64,000 bases of DNA from Perilla frutescens (Eukaryota; Streptophyta; Magnoliopsida; Lamiales; Lamiaceae): positions 55,291,006-55,355,005 of the forward strand of contig BRKX01000014.1 of assembly GCA_026008535.1 (NCBI GenBank), given 5' to 3'. Numbering within the stretch: position 1 is the first letter of the stretch; the number at the start of each line of letters is the position of its first letter. Shown here piece after piece: positions 22,618-34,475 of this stretch. Both the position numbers and the translations under genes were made by a program. The notes beneath the pieces are model-generated. The model worked only from the letters and a program-made list of their open reading frames with translations. It ran no database searches and had not been told where the DNA came from.

Positions 22618-24422
22618 ATCAATCCATATGATCATATATGCCTAATCCGTCCACTTTTGAAAAAATCAAATTTTTGAGCCCGCCCAAAGGGGTACCCCTT
22701 TGGCCGGTGGCAAGATTTGGCCCCGTTTTCTGGCAGCCGTTAGTAAAACGGCTATAACTCTCTACAGAAGTAAGCTTTAGCCGTGATTCTTATTGCGTTG
22801 GATTCCTAACTCAAATATCTACCCTACTAAAAGTCGAACCGGTAGAAACCCTATTGGAGTCGGCCTCTAGGTGATTATCAAGTTGATTTCCAAAACCGTC
22901 ACCTCTTATGTAGGGATCGGGGTGAACGTCGGGTTTTTCATTGAGTCTAGCATTTTTGAACACTAGAGTCCATTATGAATCAATCCATATGATCATATAT
23001 GCCTAATCCGTCCACTTTTGAAAAAATCAAATTTTTGAGCCCGCCCAAAGGGGTACCCCTTTGGCCGGTGGCCAGATTTAGCCCCATTTTCTGGCAGCCG
23101 TCAGTAAAACGGCTATAACTCTCTCCAGAAGTAAGCTTTACCCGTGATTCTTGTTGCGTTGGATTCCTAACTCAAATATCTACCCTACCAAAAGTCGAAC
23201 CGGTACAAACCCTATTGGAGTCGGCCTCTAGGTGATTATCAAGTTGATTTCCAAAACCGTCACCTCTTATGTAGGGATCGGGGTGAACGTCGGGTTTTTC
23301 ATTGAGTCTAGCATTTTTGAACACTAGAGTCCATTATGAATCAATCCATATGATCATATATGCCTAATCCGTCCACTTTTGAAAAAATCAAATTTTTGAG
23401 CCCGCCCAAAGGGGTACCCCTTTGGCCGGTGGCCAGATTTGGCCCCGTTTTCTGGCAGCCGTCAGTAAAACGGCTATAACTCTCTCCAGAAGTAAGCTTT
23501 ACCCGTGATTCTTATTGCGTTGGATTCCTAACTCAAATATCTACCCTACCAAAAGTCGAACCGGTACAAACCCTATTGGAGTCGGCCTCTAGGTGATTAT
23601 CAAGTTTATTTCCAAAACCTTCACCTCTTATGTAGGGATCGGGGTGAACGTCGGGTTTTTCATTGAGTCTAGCATTTTTGAACACTAGAGTCCATTATGA
23701 ATCAATCCATATGATCATATATGCCTAATCCGTCCACTTTTGAAAAAATCAAATTTTTGAGCCCGCCCAAAGGGGTACCCCTTTGGCCGGTGGCCAGATT
23801 TGGCCCCGTTTTCTGGCAGCCGTTAGTAAAACGGCTATAACTCTCTACAGAAGTAAGCTTTAGCCGTGATTCTTGTTGCGTTGGATTCCTAACTCAAATA
23901 TCTACCCTACTAAAAGTCGAACCGGTAGAAACCCTATTGGAGTCGGCCTCTAGGTGATTATCAAGTTGATTTCCAAAACCGTCACCTCTTATGTAGGGAT
24001 CGGGGTGAACGTCGGGTTTTTCATTGAGTCTAGCATTTTTGAACACTAGAGTCCATTATGAATCAATCCATATGATCATATATGCCTAATCCGTCCACTT
24101 TTGAAAAAATCAAATTTTTGAGCCCGCCCAAAGGGGTACCCCTTTGGCCGGTGGCCAGATTTGGCCCCATTTTCTGGCAGCCGTCAGTAAAACGGCTATA
24201 ACTCTCTCCAGAAGTAAGCTTTACCCGTGATTCTTGTTGCGTTGGATTCCTAACTCAAATATCTACCCTACCAAAAGTCGAACCGGTACAAACCCTATTG
24301 GAGTCGGCCTCTAGGTGATTATCAAGTTGATTTCCAAAACCTTCACCTCTTATGTAGGGATCGGGGTGAACGTCGGGTTTTTCATTGAGTCTAGCATTTT
24401 TGAACACTAGAGCCCATTATGA
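22618..24422. repeat. 3-monomer HOR, period 1083 bp, with partial second copy
   Basis: Monomers 22618 and 22979 match 23701 and 24062. The first pair shares CTCTACAGAAG, TTTAGCCGTG and CTACTAAAAGTCG; the second pair shares GCCCCATTTTC and GGTACAAACCC. The monomer at 23340 is a GGTACAAACCC type with CCTTCACC, close to 24062. What would be the third partner, 24423, belongs to the 55-bp deletion module instead. Confidence 0.8.
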
Positions 24423-24783
24423 ATCAATCCATATGATCATATATGCCTAATCCGTCCACTTTTGAAAAAATCAAATTTTTGAGCCCGCCCAAAGGGGTAC
24501 CCCTTTGGCCGGTGGCCAGATTTGGCCCCGTTTTCTGGCAGCCGTTAGTAAAACGGCTATAACTCTCTCCAGAAGTAAGCTTTACCCGTGATTCTTGTTG
24601 CGTTGGATTCCTAACTCAAATATCTACCCTACCAAAAGTCAAACCGGTAGAAACCCTATTTGAGTCGGCCTCTAGGTGATTATCAAGTTCATTTCCAAAA
24701 CTGTCGCCTCTTATGTAGGGATCGGGGTGAATGTCGGGTTTTTCATTGAGTCTAGCATTTTTGAACACTAGAGTCCATTATGA

Positions 24784-25089
24784 ATCAATCCATATGATCA
24801 TATATGCCTAATCCGTCCAGTTTTGAAAAAGCCCCGTTTTCTGGCAGCCGTTAGTAAAACGGCTATAACTCTCTCCAGAAGTAAGCTTTACCCGTGATTC
24901 TTGTTGCGTTGGATTCCAAACTCAAATATCTACCCTACCAAAACTCGAACCGGTAGAAACCCTATTTGAGTCGGCCTCTAGGTGATTATCAATTTGATTT
25001 CCAAAACTGTTGCCTCTTATGTAGGGATCGGGGTGAACGTTGGGTTTTTCATTGAGTCTAGCATTTTTGAACACTAGAGTCCATTATGA
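24784..25089. repeat. 306-bp monomer with 55-bp deletion, copy 3
   Basis: The junction GAAAAA/GCCCCG is at 24830/24831. It shares ATTCCAAACTC, CCAAAACTCG, AACTGTTGCC and GAACGTTGGG with copy 2, so these two are closer relatives. It differs by GTCCAGTTTTG for GTCCACTTTTG. The distance between the junctions of copies 2 and 3 is 2832 bp (8 monomers, less 55 bp for the deletion and 1 bp for a base lost in the 22258 monomer). Confidence 0.95.
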
Positions 25090-26172
25090 ATCAATCCATA
25101 TGATCATATATGCCTAATCCGTCCACTTTTGAAAAAATCAAATTTTTGAGCCCGCTCAAAGGGGTACCCCTTTGGCCGGTGGCCAGATTTGGCCCCGTTT
25201 TCTGGCAGCCGTCAGTAAAACGGCTATAACTCTCTCCAGAAGTAAGCTTTACAAGTGATTATTGTTGCGTTGGATTCCTAACTCAAATATATACCCTACC
25301 AAAAGTCGAACCGGTAGAAACCCTATTTGAGTCTGCCTCCAGTTGATTATCAAGTTGATTTCCAAAACCGTCGTCTCTTATGTAGGGATCGGGGTGAACG
25401 TCGGGTTTTTCATTGAGTCTAGCATTTTTGAACACTAGAGTCCATTATGAATCAATCCATATGATCATATATGCCTAATCCGTCCACTTTTGAAAAAATC
25501 AAATTTTTGAGCCCGCCCAAAGGGGTACCCCTTTGGCCGGTGGCCAGATTTGGCCCCATTTTCTGGCACCCGTCAGTAAAACGGCTATAACTCTCTACAG
25601 AAGTAAGCTTTACCCGTGATTCTTGTTGCGTTGGATTCCTAACTCAAATATCTACCCTACCAAAAGTCGAACCGGTAGAAACCCTATTGGAGTCGGCCTC
25701 TAGGTGATTATCAAGTTGATTTCCAAAACCGTCACCTCTTATGTAGGGATCGGGGTGAACGTCAGGTTTTTCATTGAGTCTAGCATTTTTGAACACTAGA
25801 GTCCATTATGAATCAATCCATATGATCATATATGCCTAATCCGTCCACTTTTGAAAAAATCAAATTTTTGAGCCCGCCCAAAGCGGTACCCCTTTGGCCG
25901 GTGGCCAGATTTGGCCCCGTTTTCTGGCAGCCGTCAGTAAAACGGCTATAACTCTCTCCAGAAGTAAGCTTTACCCGTGATTATTGTTGCGTTGGATTCC
26001 TAACTCAAATATATACCCTACCAAAAGTCGAACCGGTAGAAACCCTATTTGAGTCTGCCTCCAGTTGATTATCAAGTTGATTTCCAAAACCGTCCTCTCT
26101 TATGTAGGGATCGGGGTGAACGTCGGGTTTTTCATTGAGTCTAGCATTTTTGAACACTAGAGTCCATTATGA

Positions 26173-28340
26173 ATCAATCCATATGATCATATATGCCTAA
26201 TCCGTCCACTTTTGAAAAAATCAAATTTTTGAGCCCGCCCAAAGGGGTACCCCTTTGGCCGGTGGCCAGATTTGGCCCCATTTTCTGGCAGCCGTCAGTA
26301 AAACGGCTATAACTCTCTCCAGAAGTAAGCTTTACCCATGATTCTTGTTGCGTTGGATTCCTAACTCAAATATCTACCCTACCAAAAGTCGAACCGGTAA
26401 AAACCCTATTGGAGTCGGCCTCTAGGTGATTATCAAGTTGATTTCCAAAACCATCGCCTCTTATGTAGGGATCGGGGTGAACGTCGGGTTTTTCATTGAG
26501 TCTAGCATTTTTGAACAATAGAGTCCATTATGAATCAATCCATATGATCATATATGCCTAATCCGTTCACTTTTGAAAAAATCAAATTTTTGAGCCCGCC
26601 CAAAGGGGGTACTCCTTTGGCCGGTGGCCAGATTTAGCCTCGTTTTCTGGCAGCCGTTAGTAAAACGGCAATAACTCTCTCCAGAAGTAAGCTTTACTCG
26701 TGATTCTTGTTGCGTTGGATTCCTAACTCAAATATCTACCCTACCAAAAGTCGAACCGGTAGAAACCCTATTTCAGTCGGCCTCTAGGTGATTATCAAGT
26801 TGATTTCAAAAATCGTCACCAATTATGTAGGGATCGGGGTGAACGTCGGGTTTTTCATTGAGTCTAGCATTTTTGAACACTAGAGTCCATTATGAATCAA
26901 TCCATATGATCATATATGCCTAAGCCGTCCACTTTTGAAAAAATCAAATTTTTGAGCCCGCCCAAAGCTGTACCCCTTTGGCCGGTGGCCAGATTTGGCC
27001 CCGTTTTCTGGCAGCCGTCAGTAAAACGGCTATAACTCTCTCCAGAAGTAAGATTTACCCGAGATTCTTGTTGCGTTGGATTCCTAACTCAAATATCTAC
27101 CCTACCAAAAGTCGAACCGGTAAAAACCCTATTGGAGTCGGCCTCTAGGTGATTATCAAGTTGATTTCCAAAACCGTCACCTCTTATGTAGGGATCGGGG
27201 TGAACGTCGGGTTTTTCATTGAGTCTAGCATTTTTGAACACTAGAGTCCATTATGAATCAATCCATATGATCATATATGCCTAATCCGTCCACTTTTGAA
27301 AAAATCAAATTTTTGAGCCCGCCCAAAGGGGTACCCCTTTGGCCGGTGGCCAGATTTGGCCCCGTTTTCTGGCAGCCGTCAGTAAAACGGCTATAACTCT
27401 CTCCAGAAGTAAGCTTTACCCGTGATTCTTGTTGCGTTGGATTCCTAACTGAAATATCTAATCTACCAAAAGTCGAACCGGTACAAACCCTATTGGAGTC
27501 GGCCTCTAGGTGATTATCAAGTTGATTTCCAAAACCATCGCCTCTTATGTAGGGATCGGGGTGAACGTCGGGTTTTTCATTGAGTCTAGCATTTTTGAAC
27601 AATAGAGTCCATTATGAATCAATTCATATGATCATATATGCCTAATCCGTCCACTTTTGAAAAAATCAAATTTTTGAGCCCGCCCAAAGGGGGTACCCCT
27701 TTGGCCGGTGGCCAGATTTGGCCTCGTTTTCTGGCAGCCGTTAGTAAAACGGCAATAACTCTCTCCAGAAGTAAGCTTTACTCGTGATTCTTGTTGCGTT
27801 GGATTCCTAACTCAAATATCTACCCTACCAAAAGTCGAACCGGTAGAAACCCTATTTCAGTCGGCCTCTAGGTGATTATCAAGTTGATTTCAAAAATCGT
27901 CACCAATTATGTAGGGATCGGGGTGAACGTCGGGTTTTTCATTGAGTCTAGCATTTTTGAACACTAGAGTCCATTATGAATCAATCCATATGATCATATA
28001 TGCCTAAGCCGTCCACTTTTGAAAAAATCAAATTTTTGAGCCCGCCCAAAGCTGTACCCCTTTGGCCGGTGGCCAGATTTGGCCCCGTTTTCTGGCAGCC
28101 GTCAGTAAAACGGCTATAACTCTCTCCAGAAGTAAGCTTTACCCGAGATTCTTGTTGCGTTGGATTCCTAACTCAAATATCTACCCTACCAAAAGTCGAA
28201 CCGGTAAAAACCCTATTGGAGTCGGCCTCTAGGTGATTATCAAGTTGATTTCCAAAACCGTCACCTCTTATGTAGGGATCGGGGTGAACGTCGGGTTTTT
28301 CATTGAGTCTAGCATTTTTGAACACTAGAGTCCATTATGA
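26173..28340. repeat. 3-monomer HOR, period 1084 bp, two copies
   Basis: Copy 1 is 26173, 26534 and 26896; copy 2 is 27257, 27618 and 27980. Shared markers are CCATCGCC with GAACAATAG in the first position, AAAGGGGGTAC (+1 G), GGCAATAAC and CACCAATTATG in the second, and CCTAAGCCG, AAAGCTGTACC and CCCGAGATTC in the third. The second and third positions are the T and U types that recur through domain IV, so this is the first appearance of that pair in the window. Confidence 0.88.
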
Positions 28341-29423
28341 ATCAATCCATATGATCATATATGCCTAATCCGTCCACTTTTGAAAAAATCAAATTTTTAA
28401 GCCCGCCCAAAGGGGTACCCTTTTGGCCGGTGGCCAGATTTGGCCCCGTTTTCTGGCAGCCGTCAGTAAAACGGCTATAACTCTCTCCAGAAGTAAGCTT
28501 TACCCGTGATTCTTGTTGCGTTGGATTCCTATCTCAAATATCTACTCTACCAAAAGTCGAACCGATAAAAACCTTATTGGAGTCGGCCTCTAGGTGATTA
28601 TCAAGTTGATTTCCAAAACCATCGCCTCTTATGTAGGGATCGGGGTGAACGTCGGGTTTTTCATTGAGTCTAGCATTTTTGAACACTAGAGTCCATTATG
28701 AATCAATCAATATGATCATATATGCCTAATCCGTCCACTTTTGAAAAAATCAAATTTTTGAGCCCGCCCAAAGGTGTACCCCTTTGGCCGGTGGCCAGAT
28801 TTGGCCCCGTTTTCTGGCAGCCGTCAGTAAAACGGCTATAACTCTCTCCAGAAGTAAGCTTTACCCGAGATTCTTGTTGCGTTGGATTCCTAACTCAAAT
28901 ATCTACCCTACCAAAAGTCGAACCGGTAAAAACCCTATTGGAGTCGGCCTCTAGGTGATTATCAAGTTGATTTCCAAAACCGTCGCCTCTTATGTAGGGA
29001 TCGGGGTGAACGTGGGGTTTTTCATTGAGTCTAGCATTTTTGAACACTAGAATCCATTATGAATCAATCCATATGATCATATATGCCTAATCCGTCCACT
29101 TTTGAAAAAATCAAATTTTTGAGCCCGCCCAAAGGGGTATCCCTTTGGCCGGTGGCCAGATTTGGCCCCGTTTTCTGGCAGCCGTTAGTAAAACGGCTAT
29201 AACTTTCTCCAGAAGTAAGCTTTACCCGTGATTCTTATTGCGTTGGATTTCTAACTCAAATATCTACCCTACCAAAAGTCGAACCGGTAGAAACATTATT
29301 GGAGTCGGCCTCTAGGTGATTATAAAGTTGATTTCCAAAACCGTCGCCTCTTATGTAGGGATCGGGGTGAACGTCGGGTTTTTCATTGAGTCTAGCATTT
29401 TTGAACACTAGAGTCCATTATGA

Positions 29424-32400
29424 ATCAATCCATATGATCATATATGCCTAATCCGTCCACTTTTGAAAAAATCAAATTTTTGAGCCCGCCCAAAGGGGTA
29501 CCCCTTTAGCCGGTGGCCAGATTTGGCCCCATTTTCTGGCAGCCGTCAGTAAAACGGCTATAACTCTCTCCAGAAGTAAGCTTTACCTGTGATTCTTGTT
29601 GCGTTGGATTCCTAACTCAAATACCTACCCTACCAAAAGTCGAACCGGTAGAAACCCTATTTGAGTCGGCCTCTAGGTGATTATCAAGTTGATTTCCAAA
29701 AACGTCGCCTCTTATGTAGGGATCGGGGTGAACGTCGGGTTTTTCATTGAGTCTAGCATTTTTGAACACTAGAGTCCATTATGAATCAATCCATATGATC
29801 ATATATGCCTAATTCGTCCACTTTTGAAAAAATCAAATTTTTGAGCCCGACAAAGGGGTACCCCTTTGGCTGGTGGCCAGATTTGGCCCCGTTTTCTGGC
29901 AGCCGTCAGTAAAACGGCTATAACTCTCTCCAGACGTAAGCTTTACCTGTGATTCTTGTTGCGTTGGATTCCTAACTCAAATACCTACCCTACCAAAAGT
30001 CGAACCGGTAGAAACCCTATTTGAGTCGGCCTCTAGGTGATTATCAAGTTGATTTCCAAAACCGTCGCCTCTTATGTAGGGATCGGGGTGAACGTCGGGT
30101 TTTTCATTGAGTCTAGCATTTTTGAACACTAGAGTCCATTATGAATCAATCCATATGATCATATATGCCTAATCCGTCCACTTTTGAAAAAATCAAATTT
30201 TTGAGCCCGCCCAAAGGGGTACCCTTTTGGCCGGTGGCCAGATTTGGCCCCGTTTTCTGGCAGCCGTCAGTAAAACGGCTATAACTCTCTCCAGAAGTAA
30301 GCTTTACCCGTGATTCTTGTTGCGTTGGATTCCTAACTCAAATATCTACTCTACCAAAAGTCGAACCGGTAAAAACCCTATTGGAGTCGGCCTCTAGGTG
30401 ATTATCAAGTTGATTTCCAAAACCATCGCCTCTTATGTAGGGATCGGGGTGAACGTCGGGTTTTTCATTGAGTCTAGCATTTTTGAACACTAGAGTCCAT
30501 TATGAATCAATCCATATGATCATATATGCCTAATCCGTCCACTTTTGAAAAAATCAAATTTTTGAGCCCGCCCAAAGGGGTACCCCTTTGGCCGGTGGCC
30601 AGATTTGGCCTCGTTTTCTGGCAGCCGTTAGTAAAACGGCAATAACTCTCTCCAGAAGTAAGCTTTACTCGTGATTCATGTTGCGTTGGATTCCTAACTC
30701 AAATATCTACCCTACCAAAAGTCGAACCGGTAGAAACCCTATTTCAGTCCGCCTCTAGGTGATTATCAAGTTGATTTCCAAAATCGTCACCAATTATGTA
30801 GGGATCGGGGTGAACGTCGGGTTTTTCATTGAGTCTAGCATTTTTGAACACTAGAGTCCATTATGAATCAATCCATATGATCATATATGCCTAAGCCGTC
30901 CACTTTTGAAAAAATCAAATTTTTGAGCCCGCCCAAAGGTGTACCCCTTTGGCCGGTGGCCAGATTTGGCCCCGTTTTCTGGCAGCCGTCAGTAAAACGG
31001 CTATAACTCTCTCCAGAAGTAAGCTTTACCCGAGATTCTTGTTGCGTTGGATTCCTAACTCAAATATCTACCCTACCAAAAGTCGAACCGGTAAAAACCC
31101 TATTGGAGTCGGCCTCTAGGTGATTATCAAGTTGATTTCCAAAACCGTCGCCTCTTATGTAGGGATCGGGGTGAACGTGGGGTTTTTCATTGAGTCTAGC
31201 ATTTTTGAACACTAGAGTCCATTATGAATCAATCCATATGATCATATATGCCTAATCCGTCCACTTTTGAAAAAATCAAATTTTTGAGCCCGCCCAAAGG
31301 GGTACCCCTTTGGCCGGTGGCCAGATTTGGCCCCGTTTTCTGGCAGCCGTCAGTAAAACGGCTATAACTCTCTCCAGAAGTAAGCTTTACCTGTGATTCT
31401 TGTTGCGTTGGATTCCTAACTCAAATACCTACCCTACCAAAAGTCGAACCGGTAGAAACCCTATTTGAGTCGGCCTCTAGGTGATTATCAAGTTGATTTC
31501 CAAAAACGTCGCCTCTTATGTAGGGATCGGGGTGAACGTCGGGTTTTTCATTGAGTCTAGCATTTTTGAACACTAGAGTCCATTATGAATCAATCCATAT
31601 GATCATATATGCCTAATTCGTCCACTTTTGAAAAAATCAAATTTTTGAGCCCGCCCAAAGGGGTACCCCTTTGGCTGGTGGCCAGATTTGGCCCCGTTTT
31701 CTGGCAGCCGTCAGTAAAACGGCTATAACTCTCTCCAGACGTAAGCTTTACCTGTGATTCTTGTTGCGTTGGATTCCTAACTCAAATACCTACCCTACCA
31801 AAAGTCGAACCGGTAGAAACCCTATTTGAGTCGGCCTCTAGGTGATTATCAAGTTGATTTCCAAAACCGTCGCCTCTTATGTAGGGATCGGGGTGAACGT
31901 CGGGTTTTTCATTGAGTCTAGCATTTTTGAACACTAGAGTCCATTATGAATCAATCCATATGATCATATATGCCTAATCCGTCCACTTTTGAAAAAATCA
32001 AATTTTTGAGCCCGCCCAAAGGGGTACCCTTTTGGCCGGTGGCCAGATTTGGCCCCGTTTTCTGGCAGCCGTCAGTAAAACGGCTATAACTCTCTCCAGA
32101 AGTAAGCTTTACCCGTGATTCTTGTTGCGTTGGATTCCTAACTCAAATATCTACTCTACCAAAAGTCGAACCGGTAAAAACCCTATTGGAGTCGGCCTCT
32201 AGGTGATTATCAAGTTGATTTCCAAAACCATCGCCTCTTATGTAGGGATCGGGGTGAACGTCGGGTTTTTCATTGAGTCTAGCATTTTTGAACACTAGAG
32301 TCCATTATGAATCAATCCATATGATCATATATGCCTAATCCGTCCACTTTTGAAAAAATCAAATTTTTGAGCCCGCCCAAAGGGGTACCCCTTTGGCCGG

Positions 32401-33032
32401 TGGCCAGATTTGGCCTCGTTTTCTGGCAGCCGTTAGTAAAACGGCAATAACTCTCTCCAGAAGTAAGCTTTACTCGTGATTCATGTTGCGTTGGATTCCT
32501 AACTCAAATATCTACCCTACCAAAAGTCGAACCGGTAGAAACCCTATTTCAGTCCGCCTCTAGGTGATTATCAAGTTGATTTCCAAAATCGTCACCAATT
32601 ATGTAGGGATCGGGGTGAACGTCGGGTTTTTCATTGAGTCTAGCATTTTTGAACACTAGAGTCCATTATGAATCAATCCATATGATCATATATGCCTAAG
32701 CCGTCCACTTTTGAAAAAATCAAATTTTTGAGCCCGCCCAAAGGTGTACCCCTTTGGCCGGTGGCCAGATTTGGCCCCGTTTTCTGGCAGCCGTCAGTAA
32801 AACGGCTATAACTCTCTCCAGAAGTAAGCTTTACCCGAGATTCTTGTTGCGTTGGATTCCTAACTCAAATATCTACCCTACCAAAAGTCGAACCGGTAAA
32901 AACCCTATTGGAGTCGGCCTCTAGGTGATTATCAAGTTGATTTCCAAAACCGTCGCCTCTTATGTAGGGATCGGGGTGAACGTGGGGTTTTTCATTGAGT
33001 CTAGCATTTTTGAACACTAGAATCCATTATGA
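29424..33032. repeat. 5-monomer HOR Q-R-S-T-U, period about 1805 bp, two copies
   Basis: Copy 1 is 29424 (Q), 29785 (R), 30145 (S), 30506 (T) and 30867 (U); copy 2 is 31228, 31589, 31950, 32311 and 32672. The copies share GGCTGGTGGCC with CCAGACGTAAG in R, GGTACCCTTTTGG with TCTACTCTACC in S, GATTCATGTTGC with TTTCAGTCCGCC in T, and AAAGGTGTACC with GTGAACGTGGGG in U. CACCAATTATG lies exactly 1805 bp apart in the two T monomers. Copy 1 R has lost one base (CCCGACAAAGG), giving a 1804-bp start-to-start distance. Copy 1 Q has CCTTTAGCC and CCCCATTTTC, unlike copy 2. Confidence 0.93.
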
Positions 33033-34475
33033 ATCAATCCATATGATCATATATGCCTAATCCGTCCACTTTTGAAAAAATCAAATTTTTGAGCCCGCCC
33101 AAAGGGGTATCCCTTTGGCCGGTGGCCAGATTTGGCCCCGTTTTCTGGCAGCCGTCAGTAAAATGGCTATAACTCTCTCCAGATGTAAGATTTACCCGTG
33201 ATTCTTGTTGCGTTGGATTCCTAACTCAAATATCTACCCTACCAAAAGTCGAACCGGTAGAAACCCTATTGGAGCCGGCCTTTAGGTGATTATCAAGTTG
33301 ATTTCCAAAACCGTCACCTCTTATGTAGGGACCGGGGTGAACGTCGGGTTTTTCATTGAGTCTCGCATTTTTGAACACTAGAGTCCATTATGAATCAATC
33401 CATATGATCATATATGCCTAATCCGTCCACTTTTGAAAAAATCAAATTTTTGAGCCCGCCCAAAGGGGTACCCCTTTGGCCGGTGGCCAGATTTAGCCCC
33501 GTTTTCTGGCAGCCGTCAGTAAAATGGCTATAACTCTCTCCAGAAGTAAGATTTACCCGTGATTCTTGTTGCGTTGGATTCCTAACTCAAATATCTACCC
33601 TACCAAAAGTCGAACCGGTAGAAACCCTATTTGAGTCGGCCTCTAGGTGATTATCAAGTTGATTTCCAAAAACGTCGCCTCTTATGTAGGGATCGGGGTG
33701 AACGTCGGGTTTTTCATTGAGTCTAGCATTTTTGAACACTAGAGTCCATTATGAATCAATCCATATTATCATATATGCCTAATCCGTCCACTTTTGAAAA
33801 AATCAAATTTTTGAGCCCGCCCAAAGGGGTACCCCTTTGGCCGGTGGCCAGATTTGGCCCCGTTTTCTGGCAGCCGTCAGTAAAACGGCTATAACTCTCT
33901 CCAGAAGTAAGCTTTACCTGTGATTCTTGTTGCGTTGGATTCCTAACTTAAATACCTACCCTACCAAAAGTCGAACCGGTAGAAACCCTATTTGAGTCGG
34001 CCTCTAGGTGATTATCAAGTTGATTTCCAAAAACGTCGCCTCTTATGTAGGGATCGGGGTGAACGTCGGGTTTTTCATTGAGTCTAGCATTTTTGAACAC
34101 TAGAGTCCATTATGAATCAATCCATATGATCATATATGCCTAATTCGTCCACTTTTGAAAAAATCAAATTTTTGAGCCCGCCCAAAGGGGTACCCCTTTG
34201 GCCGGTGGCCAGATTTGGCCCCGTTTTCTGGCAGCCGTTAGTAAAACGGCTATAACTCTCTCCAGAAGTAAGCTTTACCTGTGATTCTTGTTGCGTTGGA
34301 TTCCTAACTCAAATACCTACCCTACCAAAAGTCGAACCGGTAGAAACCCTATTTGAGTCGGCCTCTAGGTGATTATCAAGTTGATTTCCAAAACCGTCGC
34401 CTCTTATGTAGGGATCGGGGTGAACGTCGGGTTTTCATTGAGTCTAGCATTTTTGAACACTAGAGTCCATTATGA

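Larger units (their letters stand above)
14785..26172. repeat. Domain III: 32 monomers with 3-mer and 8-mer periodicities
   Basis: Monomers start at 14785, 15146, 15507, 15869, 16230, 16536, 16897, 17258, 17619, 17980, 18341, 18702, 19064, 19425, 19786, 20147, 20508, 20869, 21229, 21591, 21952, 22258, 22618, 22979, 23340, 23701, 24062, 24423, 24784, 25090, 25451 and 25812. Typical variants are GTAATTATTCTTGCG with CTCTGTTG, GGGATTGGGAGTG (+1 bp), TCTGCCTCCARTTG with GTCGTCTC, GAATAAATCC, CTCTACAGAAG with TTTAGCCG, and GGTACAAACCC. Three monomers (16230, 21952, 24784) carry the same 55-bp deletion. GTCGCC dominates over GTCACC in much of the domain, which breaks the AGGTGA/TCACCT pair. Confidence 0.92.
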
